A DNA stretch of 64,000 nt from Haliclona indistincta (Eukaryota > Porifera > Demospongiae > Haplosclerida > Chalinidae), in the NCBI GenBank assembly GCA_964017065.1, contig OZ024787.1:336649-400648 (forward strand), given 5' to 3'. A program made the position numbers and the translations under genes. The notes below the pieces were generated by a model, which saw only the letters and a program-made list of their open reading frames with translations, was not told the origin of the DNA and made no database searches. How positions within the stretch are numbered: position 1 is the stretch's first letter; each line of letters opens with the position of its first letter. Shown one piece after another: positions 52,166 to 63,998 of the stretch.

Positions 52166-53988
52166 GTAGTCCTCATGTTCGCCGCCATTTCTTGTTACTA
52201 TGGAAATCCCGCGCTCGTCAGTGCTTTATCGTGATACGCATTGCAATTATTCGTAAAACACGCGTGAACTGAATTCCGCGTCATGTCCTCCTTTTCTGGT
52301 AATGAAGAAAGAAAGAAAACGAAGATGACGAAACTCGATTTTCACCGTTTTCAGGTTCGTCACTTTAGTAACAATTTCGAGCCATCTCCTTGCTACTGTA
52401 AGATGGGGCAACGCCAGAGAGCAGATCTAAGTGTTTATGGACGTATAAAATTCATCACCAGGTGAAATATCAGCGTTTGAACGCTAATACGTTGTATGTA
52501 TCCGCCATCTTGTTTTTCCGTTCAACCCTACATAGGGAGTCACTACCGTGCCTCCCTAATATCAGCGTTTGAAAAATACAAATGTAATGCTTGTTTAACT
52601 TTTCAATCTGATTCAGACTAAATTTGCCATGGCGCTAGGCTTGCTGGAGAAGAAGAATAGGAAGAAGAAAGAAGATGAAAAATGGGTGACCACATGAACT
52701 CTGGTTTACCACCTTAGACTTCGTTTCTGCTGTTACTAAATGTCTCTTTGGCATCGAAAAAATCGTCTAAGAAGCCTCAGATGGTTACAATTGCTTGAAA
52801 CGCCTGTGTGGCGAAGATAATTATGAGCACGCCATAATTTCATTTGCCTCCTGACGAGATGCCTTATTGTCGTACCAACATGTTTTCTTGACAGATTTAA
52901 TGGACTCATTGCAAGCGCTTACCCATCAGTATGAACACCAGGTGATTAAAATACCGTGAGATTTACGAGAGAAGAGAAATACGCGATTAACTCGTTTTCA
53001 GTTTGGTGTATCTGCCATCTTGTATTCGTGCCAACCCTAAATACTACCGCGTGGCGTAATAATTGAGCAATAGAAAGTTGTTTATTGGCGATTTTTAAAC
53101 AACCATCTTTTTGATGACACACATTATACTAACAGACAAAACAGAGGAATGTACGCATTTGTGTGCATCTGTGTGCATTTGTGTTGCGATTGATTCTTTC
53201 GTGCTGCTAACCTGTCATGGCTGTGTATAAGCGCTCGTGCGTAGTTTTATTTTTTCAAATTGAGATGCCATTTCTACACACTTTCAATGGCATAATAGTA
53301 CAAAATGTAGGTTTTCAAAAATTCGAAACCATTTTTCAAAATAGATCACAAAAAAACTTTACTGTTCAACAGGAATTGTTAAGGTGGCGGGTGACCAAAT
53401 TATTGATATTCATGAATTTTGCAAGTAGCTGTATTTTTTTAGCCAAGGGTATTCGTGCAGACAGAGTTGCTGCATGCAGTTTGCTTGCCTATTGATAGGC
53501 ATTGAATATAGCAAATTTCAGCAACGCAGTGCCATCGCGGAGCGACGAGCTCGCCCTGTGAAGACTAAGTATGATCGATTGTAAACACTTTTCTTCAGTT
53601 GTGCGAAGGGTAAGAAGCTGAAACTGCTCAAGTAAGCTCATCTGCCATCTGTGCAGGAATCTATGCGATGTTTTCGCCGAGTGCTGCTCGTACGCGATAT
53701 TACAGCAACGCAGGCTGTGGTGTCTGGCACCATAATAGCTGGCTGGCGACCCAAGGTGCTTCTGTGTGGACAGTTTAATGCTATAGAGACGATTAACTTA
53801 CCATTCGACGTTTGTGTAAGAGTACTGCTGAGTGTTTTTCACCATCGAACATTGCCCTTTTGCTGTTCAGAGCCACGTAAGAAACAAATTTAGCACACCT
53901 CATCTTCAAAACCACAAACACCATTTCTTTGTTTACAATATCCGTCGTTTGAATGTTGCTCAGCTACTCGTGGCTATACTCTAAAATA

Positions 53989-54122
53989 GTTAGATGCCTT
54001 GGCCAATGGGATCTACGAGGTTTATAAACCTCGGTCGGGTTGTGTGACCACTACGCTCAGTCGTCATAACAAACCCACCTCGGTTTCTAAACAACGTAGA
54101 TCCCATGGCCTCGGCGTCTAAC
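53989..54122. mobile_element. Hairpin MITE
   Basis: GTTAGATGCCTTGGCCAATG and its partner CCATGGCCTCGGCGTCTAAC, with inner GGGATCTACG / CGTAGATCCC arms. About 134 bp, non-coding. Confidence 0.78.
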
Positions 54123-54881
54123 TTATAATTATTTAGCATGAAACAAGGAGGTGTGACAAGGTTATGTGTAAAAAGTGATGACTGTGCACCTATATTTCCA
54201 ATGTAAATGTATGCATTTTGTTGCAGTCTGGCCGCTAAGCTGCAAGAATTTGGCAGCTAATTTTTTTACTGGCTTGCTACTACCACCTCCTACCTTACCC
54301 ACCCCTACCCTTTTAGTATTAGGGACACACAGTAGTGCGTCCTTATGTAGGGATGAACAGAAAACAATACTATGTATTAGCATTCACACACTGATATTTC
54401 CCCTGGTGGTGAATTTTGTAAGTCCGAAGACACTTATATCTGCTCTCTGGCGATGCCCCATCCTCATAATAGCCTAAGGTTGTTACTAAAGGGACGAACC
54501 TGGAAATATTGAAAATCAAATTTCGTCATCTTCGTTTTCTTCTTCTTTCTTTCTTTCTTCTTTTTTCTGCACATCTATCGCATTTACGCGAGAAGTGCCC
54601 AGTACGAAATACCCACGAACAGCCGTGAAATTACTCTGGCTGGTGCCTTTTGAACTGCAAAGTGACAATATAAATTCGACAAGTTCACGATCACATCAGT
54701 TGTCAGCTAAGTGTTAGGCGCTACAATTATTGTGATTGTGCAATATGCATGTGACCAATCACACGAATACTAGAAGTAGAGTATGCTGAGTATCGCCGTA
54801 TGGAGAGCGCATATTGGAGTATGGAGCCTTCAAAATACAACTCAGCGAGTAAACTCGTGTGGGATCACCATTCTGCTGCTT

Positions 54882-54967
54882 GCTAGTCTAGCGCACTATG
54901 ACCCTCTACCGCGAAAGAAAAAGGGAGGGACCAAGCGCGGTAGAGGGTCATAGCGCGCTAGACTAGC
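54882..54967. repeat. Near-perfect 86-bp hairpin
   Basis: Arms GCTAGTCTAGCGCACTATGA + CCCTCTACCGCG and the complement, with only one or two mismatches across 32 bp and a 22-bp purine-rich loop. A looser relative of this motif lies at about 44915-44995. Confidence 0.88.
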
Positions 54968-55072
54968 TGCTTGCCAGATAACATAACGGCCGTACAGAAT
55001 TGTCTAAAAAGACACAAACAAGAAAATTGTAAACGATTTCTGACGAAATCAAAAGGATGTAGGGATGAAGAA

Positions 55073-55282
55073 ATCTACCACTGGTCCACAATGTAAACCA
55101 ACAAGGAACAAGCATGGAATGGTAACACGATTGACTGGATAGAAATCCTGGTGTTGACTGAAAGCCCATAACTATGTGCAGCCACTGATATAGGGATGCA
55201 TGGTTCATTATTCAGTCAATCGTGTTACCATTCCATGCTTGTTCTTTGTTGGTTTATATTGTGGACCAGTGGTAGATTTCTT
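55073..55282. mobile_element. Foldback MITE (family C), copy 2
   Basis: AAATCTACCACTGGTCCACA to TGTGGACCAGTGGTAGATTT, arms of about 75 bp with GGAATGGTAACACGATTGAC inside. Upstream of the NACHT exon. Confidence 0.9.
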
Positions 55283-55305
55283 TATCTCTAACCCTCGCCT
55301 GGACA

Positions 55306-55445
55306 CTACCAGGTTTTGTATCTGTCACCAGCGAGTTTAAGCTTAGTACTTTGTCATAATTAATTTTGATGTGTTAGTTTGGAACAGCTAGCGTGCTGCA
55401 TGTTGTAGAAAATTGCAAGATAAATTGGCAGTTAATAGCTTAGTT
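55306..55445. mobile_element. Fragment of the TTAA (piggyBac-like) MITE family
   Basis: CTGGACACTACCAGGTTTTG and TTTGGAACAGCTAGCGTGC...GCATGTTGTAGAAAATTGCA match the interior of 59503-60108 in the same orientation. Both ends are lost. Confidence 0.65.
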
Positions 55446-55519
55446 ATAGGATCAAAGTGAGTGAGGGAGTGGTCTTATTTTATAGTACTAGTCTATTCTA
55501 TTCCATCCTCTCCACTCAG

Positions 55520-57525
55520 ATCAACCTGCTGGACCCAGTACTGTGGTAGTACATGCTGCTACTGATGCACCACGACACATTCCTGCCGTAGTCCAGAGGT
55601 ACATCGACTACCTCAAGAATGTCTACATCAACAAATCACCGATACTGAAGGAAAAGGTGCTCAAGATCCGACCAAAAGAGTTCATTCACCTGAACCTGGT
55701 CAGCAATGCAGCCCAAGAGGAGGAGGAAGTCAAGAGTCAGTGTCTCTTGTTACAGCTCCATGGAGATGTTGCTGCAATAAAGAAGAAGAGGAGACCAATG
55801 GAGATGGAGGTCATTGGTAGACGTGAGGACCAGTCAGTAACACAGCACATTTTGGTAGAAGGTAGTCCGGGAATAGGAAAAACAATGTTCTCTTGGGAGC
55901 TTTGTCGCCAATGGGCAGAGGGCAAGATGCTTCAAGATAGGGATATCGTTCTAATGCTACAGCTGCGTAGTAAGAGAGTGCGAGAGGCAAAGAGCTTGTC
56001 TGATCTTTTCTATAATGCCAACGATAGCATCAAACAAGAGGTCTTGGAGCACATAGTGTCAGTAGATGGTAGAGGTGTGTTTCTAGTGCTGGAAGGATAC
56101 GATGAGCTAACTGAGTATCAGAGAACAGAGGATAGCATATTGAATAAGCTACTGATAGGAGATTGCCTGCCTCAAGCATCGATTATGGTGACCAGTCGAC
56201 CCCTAGCCAGTGATAGCTTGTGTCTAGAGTTTAGAGAAAATGTTGATCAACACATTGAAATATTGGGCTTTAACGATGAGGATATAAAATCATATGTGGA
56301 GGCAGCATGCCACAAGCAGCCCCAGGTATTGGCTGACCTGTTGTCGTACATATATTCCAACCCATTCGTGTCCTCTTTGATGTATATCCCTCTTCAATGT
56401 GCCATACTCACTGCCATGTACTTTGAGAAATGGAGAGAGAAAAAAGGCAAAGCCTATGCTCCCACTACACTGACACAGCTTTACACAGACCTACTACTCA
56501 GCTCATTGATTCGCTACATCAGTGATGACCCGGTCTACAGTAAGTTTAAAACGATCAGGCAACTGACTGACTTGCCCTCAGAGGTACAGGAGCAGGTTTG
56601 GAAGCTGTCCCAGCTAGCGGCAGAGGGTCTGGAGAACAGACAGTTTATATTCAATAGCATTCCATGTGATCACATGGGTCTGATGCAAAGTACAGAGGAG
56701 GAGTTAGTAATTGGCAGCTCAGTGTCTTACTGCTTCTTACACCTGACCCTACAGGAATATTTGGCCGCTTTGCACTGGTCTAGAATGGGTTCAGAGGATA
56801 TGGTTAGACTGGTTTTTGAGACGAGCCTGTTTCCTCTTCACACACTTGTTAGAGATGGAATAACAGCAGGTCACCATTGGCCAGCTCTTTACTTTCTGTC
56901 TGGTCTCACCAAACTCACTTCAGTTCCTCTTGAGCTGTTGAAAGAGTCTCTTCAAGCAGCAAATGCTATACTAGACAATAAAGTTCAGGATGAGGAAAAG
57001 CTAACATCCCAATTTAGTTTTCTTTCATTTTTGAGCGTCTTGTCTGACACACGGAAATGTAACCCCTATTTCTTCCAAATGTTGTTTGAAACTCAGTCTC
57101 GTGATCTCACTACTAAACTTTTTTCTAACACGAGTAATATTGCTCCGTCGATAATTACTAATCCACTAGAATGCTTTGTCACTGCCTGGTGTGTTGCTAA
57201 CAGTGATCCCACATCACAATGGAATCTGGAATTTAACGATGATTTATTGCTGGAAAGATTTGCAGAGGATTTTGTGAGATTTAAAACTATTTCTGACTCA
57301 TTCTCTTCTGGATCAGTTACAGGAATATACTTACATCACGATGGCAGCCTAACACAGCCACATGCTACAGCAGAACTGATTAAATCATTTCCATCACTCT
57401 TTCCACGCTTGGAGTTTATTTTGCGTGGTATTAATCCTGCTGATATAACAGACAATGTACCATTGGTATGCAGTGTAGTCAAACTGAGTCAGCTCACTGA
57501 AGACACTTTCGATAAACACTGGTGA
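55520..57525 (+). CDS. NACHT-domain NLR-like receptor, main exon
   Basis: Opens in phase 1 after acceptor CCACTCAG, so an upstream exon exists but was not found. Order: helical N-terminal segment (VVQRYIDYLKNVYINKSPIL), P-loop EGSPGIGKTMFSWELCRQWA, Walker B FLVLEGYDELTEY, sensor MVTSRP, winged-helix FLHLTLQEYLAALHW, then a helical C-terminal region. It ends TGA at 57523-57525. The frame one base on stays open from a possible donor TG|GTGAAC at 57522 (GEQEGDELPATVRIPPLHC), so LRR exons may once have followed. Metazoan NLRs sense microbial or danger signals in the cytosol. No LRRs and no Death/CARD exon are visible here, so it may be a truncated or unusual gene. Confidence 0.85.
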
Positions 57526-57689
57526 ACAAGAAGGTGATGAGTTACCAGCTACAGTACGTATACCACCACTACACTGCCCAACACCGTCGCAACTATCATG
57601 GTAGCAAGTGCATTACAATCTAATAAATTATTTTAAAAAAGTTTTAATAAAAAAACTGAAAAGTGTAGGGATGACGCTTGAAAAAAGAA

Positions 57690-57770
57690 AAGAAAGGAAA
57701 GGAAAGAGAGAAAGGGGGAGAGGGAGAGAGAGAGAAAGAAGGGCAAGTGAGAAAGAGAAGAGAAATATTG
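57690..57770. repeat. (GA)/(AAAG) purine run
   Basis: GAAAGGAAAGGAAAGAGAG simple sequence leading into the NBEAL-derived segment. It corresponds to the purine run at 9562-9665 of the parent. Confidence 0.7.
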
Positions 57771-57779
57771 GTAATACCA

Positions 57780-57873
57780 TGCACATATGCACATTATTAT
57801 GTTATCCTACTATGCTGAGTGCCTCAGTCAGCACCTCCCTGGTGGGTGTGGTCACAGCTGATAGGTGTCTCAT
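57780..57873 (-). pseudogene. Tiny NBEAL-derived segment
   Basis: Copies the donor-side end of exon 9911-10084 and the adjoining intron (GCTGAGTGCCTCAGTCAGCA, GGTGGGTGTGGTCACAGCTG). The MITE found in the parent intron (9710-9888) is absent, so this is an empty-site witness. It ends abruptly at CTCAT next to the inverted-repeat element. Confidence 0.82.
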
Positions 57874-57877
57874 CATA

Positions 57878-60800
57878 GATTTATGAGACTACGTAACCGG
57901 GATTGGAAACGGTGCATGTGCGTTGAAGGGTATGGCTAAGTTCACCCATCCTGGTGCCGGAAGTCACGTGGCGAAGGCGTGGTTTGACACGCACTCCGCC
58001 CCTAAATAGCTTCGCCCGCACAGAGACACAGACACATCAGTGCAGTGACTCCAGTGAGCTGATGAGTGACGTGAGGATGCTCAGCTGGTCTACACAGACA
58101 GCAGCAATCATTATCAGGTAACCAAGGGTGCATGGGTGTTGAGATAGAAATATGTAAATAACAGAACATACTAATGTATATTAATGTGTATTTATACTGA
58201 GTTTATACACAAATGTTACAGTTCAATGACTTGTAATTGGTATCTGTAAAGGATTTGATCGACTTGAGGCGTAGTGGTACTGCATAGTTCAGTATTACAA
58301 TCTACATTGCTATCGTAAACGTAGTGTGTATTGGGATAGTACAGGAGTTCGATGTGGCTTTGTTGAATAGTAAACAACTCATCTAGTTATTGTTCACAGT
58401 GACAGGATAATGTAGATTCTTAGTTGTTAGTGGCTTATACACTTCCCATCGTAGATTTTTGTGATCTGCGACAAAAGTAACATTAGAGTCCCATGTATCA
58501 GGCATTCCTATTGTCTCAGGTGTTCTCTCATTGTTTGTTTGTTGACACTCAGTAGCAGTCCACTGAAAATATCACTGTTAAAATTCTAAAAGCAGTAGCT
58601 TTAGACTAGAACAATTGTCTTGATCACCTAGCTGTTATTGCATATAGGAAACTGCCCTGTACAGGCAATTTCCGTCTTTAGCTACATGTATGCCATGCAT
58701 TGTGATACGCTTTTCTTTTCTGTTGTAGAAGATAAGAGGGTTTGTAGAGCTATACTCTTCTCCCGAGGCAGCTAACAGATTAAAAGACGTTCTAAGCAGC
58801 TAATCTATACCCAGAACCACCACCATCAGCTCAGACGCCTATACAGCAGAGTTTGGTATTGGTACTGTAGCGGGTGGTATGAAGAGAGGCTGGTCACCAA
58901 GTGTACCATAAAGGTTAGCACTGTAGTACACACTATAGCACCCTCGACAAGGTAGCCTACGGTACAGGTATATGCTTCAGATACTCATGTAGCTGCAGCA
59001 ATGCTGCTAGTAGTGATGTATGATAACTATGATGTCTTTTCACAGAGCAACTGTCAGTGCTGTACCTCGTCCCCGAGGAGGGCTATTGTAAAGAGGAGTC
59101 CTGCTGGATAGTGGATAGAAACATCACTCATTCTGTTAAACAGTATGTTATGTAAGATTCTCACGAGCAGTGTGTGTGACTGGTGTCTTTCCCCCTCACA
59201 GATCTGTCGCCCGTTTGTATTGTCCTATCTTGTTTTTATTGTACTGTTTATGATTGTTTTAAACTGTCCAATTGTACTTGGCTAATCACTACATAGGTAG
59301 AATAATACTAGCATAATTATATTCAAGAACAAAATGAGAGTTCAGTCGTACAGTTCTGGATGTCTAAGAAAAAGGAATTATCAACATTTCTACTCACTGA
59401 TCAGAGGTAACTTGTGTCCAGACAAGAGCTTACATTTGGTTTCAGACCGTTGCTCGTTTACAAAAGGAGAGGTTTGCTCTCTGGGGTAGGCAAATACAAA
59501 TATTAACCCTTTAAGGCCTATAGCGGCTTTAGCCGCCATAATTGACTCCACCTACTCTAGACGTCATAAAAAGTGCAAAAAATGCTCTAGAAAGGTCAAA
59601 TCAAGTTCATTTGCAAAAGATGACTTTACCTGAAAAAACCACCTGTTTTTCGGCGCGCCCTCCCCACTAAAACGTACTGCACGGGGGGAATTTTAAAGGG
59701 GGTGTCCCCCCGTTAACCCGGGGTTCGAAGGGGCAGAGCCCCTCGCCACTTTTGGCATTTTTAAGGCTTCAGGATGCCCGAAAATGCATACTTGGGCATG
59801 GAATATGGTCTAAACTATGCTGTTTGCTCACCTGGACACCACCAGGTTTTTGTATCAGTCACAAGGGCTAAACGAAGACCAAAATTGGCTGGAAAATGAC
59901 GAGGTCGCAGCACTTAAGCGGCTTCAGTTCCGAAGTGGGAGTGGCCAACTCAGAGTTTAGTACATGGTTGTAAACTTTGACATACCAGGAAACAACAGTG
60001 CTAGTTTGGAATAGCTAACGTACTGCATGTTGTAGAAAATGCAAGACAAACTGTCAGTTTAGAGCAAGTCGAATTTTTGTCGAAATAATTCAGTCCCTAA
60101 AGAGTTAATGCTAACTGTAGTAAAGTTCAAAGTTTCGCGCGCGTTGCCGCCAGATCGGATGCAGACACTCCCCGTTTAGTCACGTGAATATTTTACTTCC
60201 GGCATGGGTGAACTTAGCCATACCCGTGCGTTGAAACACTCCGCGTCCGTTGCTAGGGTGGACTTGCAATATGGCTGTCAGCTGCGCAGCAACGGTCAAA
60301 CGACAAACGCTTAAAGGAGACACCTACACACACAGCAGATGCTGGCTTCACACGTCAGAGATGCTTTTTTGTGAGCTGATAGAAGCTTGCGCGATTTTTC
60401 GTACTGTAACAGGCCTTTTTGCCTTGCATCGAACGAGAAAGCCGGTATTTCACAGGCACACTGAATGCTACAAACAAATGCATCGATGGTACTACCCATT
60501 CAGTTGTATGGAACAATTGTCGATCTTTTAAACTGCAAGGCTGTCTTGGCTCCCAGTTGCTTGGTATTGTCCCAAAAGGGATTCCCGTGAATCGACTAAA
60601 AACAGCTAAATTCTCTACTGAGTGCTCTACTCTAGCGACAATTTTGTTCTACACAAATTGCTAATGCAGCCAAATAATACACTACTTTATACAGCAGGCA
60701 TTGGTTGACACTTACAAACTACCAAGTAAACCACCAGAAGCTTCAGTAACTCACAGGAGGGATCCCTGCAAACACACTGTTTGTTTGGAAATGAAAAACT

Positions 60801-61055
60801 GCACGCAAAAGACACTTTCAAAGTGATCTCGGTATTAACCTTTTACCATCACTGAGAAGAGAGCGCATTGAGTCTGAAAAGCTGGTTGGATTTCTTAAAG
60901 CGCCTTGAGCTTTCCAGCAAACGAGTCACGAAGGCCAAAAATTAGCCCAAATATCAGCTTTTTCAATCGGACACGGAGTGCTTCACAAGGTTTGTACGCG
61001 TTGCTATTGATATCACACCGTCGTTTCCAATCCCGGATACGTAGTCTCATAAATC
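57878..61055. mobile_element. Inverted-repeat element
   Basis: GATTTATGAGACTACGTAAC + CGGGATTGGAAAC at the left matches, inverted, the sequence ending 61055. A second inverted pair (GGGTATGGCTAAGTTCACCC at 57928; GGGTGAACTTAGCCATACCC at about 60208) is internal. It carries the 58720-59482 repeat and a TTAA MITE. Open frames at 60250-60664 match nothing known. Confidence 0.55.
59503..60108. mobile_element. TTAA (piggyBac-like) MITE, copy in reverse orientation
   Basis: TTAACCCTTTAAGGCC to CCTAAAGAGTTAA. Its sequence is the reverse complement of the copies at 62646 and 63387 over most of its length (CACTTCGGAACTGAAGCC and its complement, GGGGCTCCGCCCCTTCGAAC and its complement), with divergence. 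Confidence 0.82.
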
Positions 61056-62547
61056 CCTTACAAATCTTCTTCTTTCTCTGGGTCCCTCATTTTCTTCTAA
61101 GCTAATTCTAGTTGGTGACTTTAATGTCAACAACTCCTCTGTTCGGCTCCACACTCAGTTTTCTTCTTTAATGTCTCTCCTCTCACTGACTCAGCATGTG
61201 ACCGATCCTACTCATTATTCTCACTCTGGTATCCCTGCTATCTTAGATTTGGTCCTCACCCCATCAACCTTTTTAACCTCTACCTCAGTTTCCTGTCCTA
61301 TTGGTTCCTCCGATCACAACTCGATTTTCACTACTATTAATTTGCCCTCGTCAACCAAAAAATCATCATCCAGTAGTAAGATCTCTTGGCAGTATCTCAA
61401 GGCTGACTTCGAATCTATCAATGACCAGCTCTCATCTTTAAACTGGTACTCTATTCTCCCTTCCGATCCTGATCAAGCTTGGCCCATATTTATTACTCAC
61501 TTCTTCTCGATTGTGCATCAGTTCACTCCCTCTAAGTATGTCCCTACCATTGCCCCTCCCTCCTGGATGCCCCGCCCTCTCCTTCATAAAATTCAGCGAC
61601 GTCGCCGTCTCTTTAATCAGGCCTCTCTCTCAAATTCCCCACATGACTGGCAACGTTACCGTTCGGTAAGGAACTCTATTGTCAACGACATCAGGAATGC
61701 TAAAAAATCATATTACACATCTATCTCCACTTCTCCTAGATCCTTCTGGTCCCATATCAGATCTCTTCGCAAAAATAAAGGTGCAATCCCTGTCTTATCC
61801 ACGCCTTCATCTTCAGCTACTTCGGATTTCGAAAAAGCTCAATTTTTAAATTCAGCTTTCTCAAGTTTTTTTACTGTTGACTCATCTCCTGTCGCCCCTC
61901 ACTTAAATCCGACAACAGAATGCTCTGATGATCTCTTCTGCTCTTCACTAGATATTGAAAATCTTATTGCTCCTCTGCCACACAATATCTCCCCTGGTGA
62001 GGACAACATTACTCCATTTTTACTTAAGGCAACCGCTTCTTCAATTTCTTATCCACTATCTTTCATCTTTAATCAATCGGTTTCGACTGGTTCTTTTCCT
62101 TCCTCTTGGAAACACTCGATAATTGTTCCCATTCCCAAGTTCTCCCCCCCATCTGCTGCACCTTCAGATTATAGACCAATCTCGCTGCTATCAATTGTGT
62201 CGAAGCTCTTAGAAAAACACATTGCTAATATTCTTCTTGACTTTCTTTACTCTAATTCTCTTATCTCCCGTAATCAATTTGGTTTTCTTCCTTCTCGTTC
62301 TACAGCTGATGCTCTGATTGCAGCAACCCAAGCTATTCACTCCTCATTAGATCACTCTACTCCAGTTTGCGGAGTCTTCCTAGATATTAGGAAAGCTTTC
62401 GACTCAGTCAGTCACTCGGGTCTTCTGCACAAGCTTAGCTCTATTGGTCTTCCCAGTCACCTTTATTCCTGGTTCCGCTCATATCTTGCTAATCGAACTC
62501 AGTCAGTAAAAGTTGGCAATAGTGTATCTTCTACCAGGAGCCCATAA
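61056..62547 (+). mobile_element. Non-LTR retrotransposon (CR1/jockey-like), 5' fragment with EN end and RT
   Basis: Truncated at both sides. VGDFNVN (about 61115) and GSSDHNSIF (61300) are the end of the APE-type endonuclease. The reverse transcriptase runs from SDYRPISLLSIVSKLLEKHI through NQFGFLPSRSTADALI to VFLDIRKAFDSVSH (about 62390), then stops with SYLANRTQSVKVGN before the YADD catalytic motif. The frame 61171-62547 is open for 458 codons. Confidence 0.88.
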
Positions 62548-62645
62548 CGAGAAGGAGCGTCTAACGCTCAATGGGCCTGTATAACCATCATTTCTGAACT
62601 GTACTACCAAATATGGAAGTATTGCGGCTCTGTACTCATGTAGTG

Positions 62646-63257
62646 TTAACCCTTTAGTTGCTAGGTTATTTTGGCGAAAATTCGACTTGCTCTAAACTGA
62701 CAGTTTGTCTAGCAATTTTCTACAACATGCAGTACGCTAGCTGTTCCAAACTAGCACTGTTTTTACCTGGCATGTCAAAGTTCACGACCATGTACTAAAA
62801 TCTGAGTTGGCCACTCCCACTTCGGAACTGAAGCCACTTAAGTGCTGCGGCCTCGTCATTTTCCAGCTAATTTTGGTCTTCATTTAGCCCTGGTGACTGA
62901 TACAAAAACCTGGTGGTGTCCAGGTGAGCAAACAGCACAGTTTAGACCATATTCTATGCCAAAGTATGCATTTCCGGGCATCCTGAAGCCCTAAAAATGC
63001 CGAAAGCGGCGAGGGGCTCCGCCCCTTCGAACCCCGGGTTAAAGGGGGGACACCCCCCTTTAAAAATCCCCCCCCGTTCTATATATTTTAGTGGGGAGGG
63101 CGCGGCGAAAAACAGTGGTTTTTTTTCAGGTAAAGTTATCTTCTGCAATTAAACTTGATTTGACCTTTCTAGAGCACTTTTCACACTATTTATGACATCT
63201 AGAGTAGGTGGAGTCAATTATGACGCCTTAAGGCGTCAATAGCCTATAAAGGGTTAA
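62646..63257. mobile_element. TTAA (piggyBac-like) MITE, 612 bp
   Basis: TTAACCCTTTAGTTGC to TATAAAGGGTTAA. The interior has AACCCCGGGTTAAAGGGG and a palindromic CGCCTTAAGGCG near the right end. Non-coding; a 64-codon antisense frame is incidental. Confidence 0.82.
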
Positions 63258-63386
63258 TCGTTTTTCATCGAAAATTGTAAATCTTGCTGGAAATGCTCTA
63301 AAGTTGTTGGAAATCAATTCCGAGTGTTCTAAATGTCATTTAAAATCAGTTTTGGAAGAAATAGACGGCGAAGGATTATAAGGTGA

Positions 63387-63998
63387 TTAACCCTTTAGTT
63401 GCTAGGTTATTTTGGCGAAAATTCGACTTGCTCTAAACTGACAGTTTGTCTAGCAATTTTCTACAACATGCAGTACGCTAGCTGTTCCAAACTAGCACTG
63501 TTTTTACCTGGCATGTCAAAGTTCACGACCATGTACTAAAATCTGAGTTGGCCACTCCCACTTCGGAACTGAAGCCACTTAAGTGCTGCGGCCTCGTCAT
63601 TTTCCAGCTAATTTTGGTCTTCATTTAGCCCTGGTGACTGATACAAAAACCTGGTGGTGTCCAGGTGAGCAAACAGCACAGTTTAGACCATATTCTATGC
63701 CAAAGTATGCATTTCCGGGCATCCTGAAGCCCTAAAAATGCCGAAAGCGGCGAGGGGCTCCGCCCCTTCGAACCCCGGGTTAAAGGGGGGACACCCCCCT
63801 TTAAAAATCCCCCCCCGTTCTATATATTTTAGTGGGGAGGGCGCGGCGAAAAACAGTGGTTTTTTTTCAGGTAAAGTTATCTTCTGCAATTAAACTTGAT
63901 TTGACCTTTCTAGAGCACTTTTCACACTATTTATGACATCTAGAGTAGGTGGAGTCAATTATGACGCCTTAAGGCGTCAATAGCCTATAAAGGGTTAA
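63387..63998. mobile_element. TTAA (piggyBac-like) MITE, 612 bp, apparently identical second copy
   Basis: Same length and, as far as I can read, the same sequence as 62646-63257, in the same orientation, 741 bp downstream. The 129-bp spacer 63258-63386 is not repeated within the window. Confidence 0.85.

Larger units (their letters stand above)
50116..54803. mobile_element. Large composite element with ~200-bp inverted ends
   Basis: 50116-50330 and 54600-54803 are imperfect reverse complements (CCATACGGCG..., AACACTTAGCTGACAA, GTTCAAAAGGCACC). A second inverted pair lies inside (AAGAAAGAAAGAAAACGAAGATGACG at 52305 versus 54520). Short open frames at 50366-50563, 50906-51196 and 53217-53495 have no recognised domain. 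No transposase is seen. Confidence 0.5.

Noticed and set aside
57608..57886. 92-codon frame after the NACHT exon
   Set aside because: Runs through purine simple sequence and antisense NBEAL debris.
62954..63889. Two identical 64-codon minus-strand frames
   Set aside because: Incidental frames inside duplicated TTAA MITEs.
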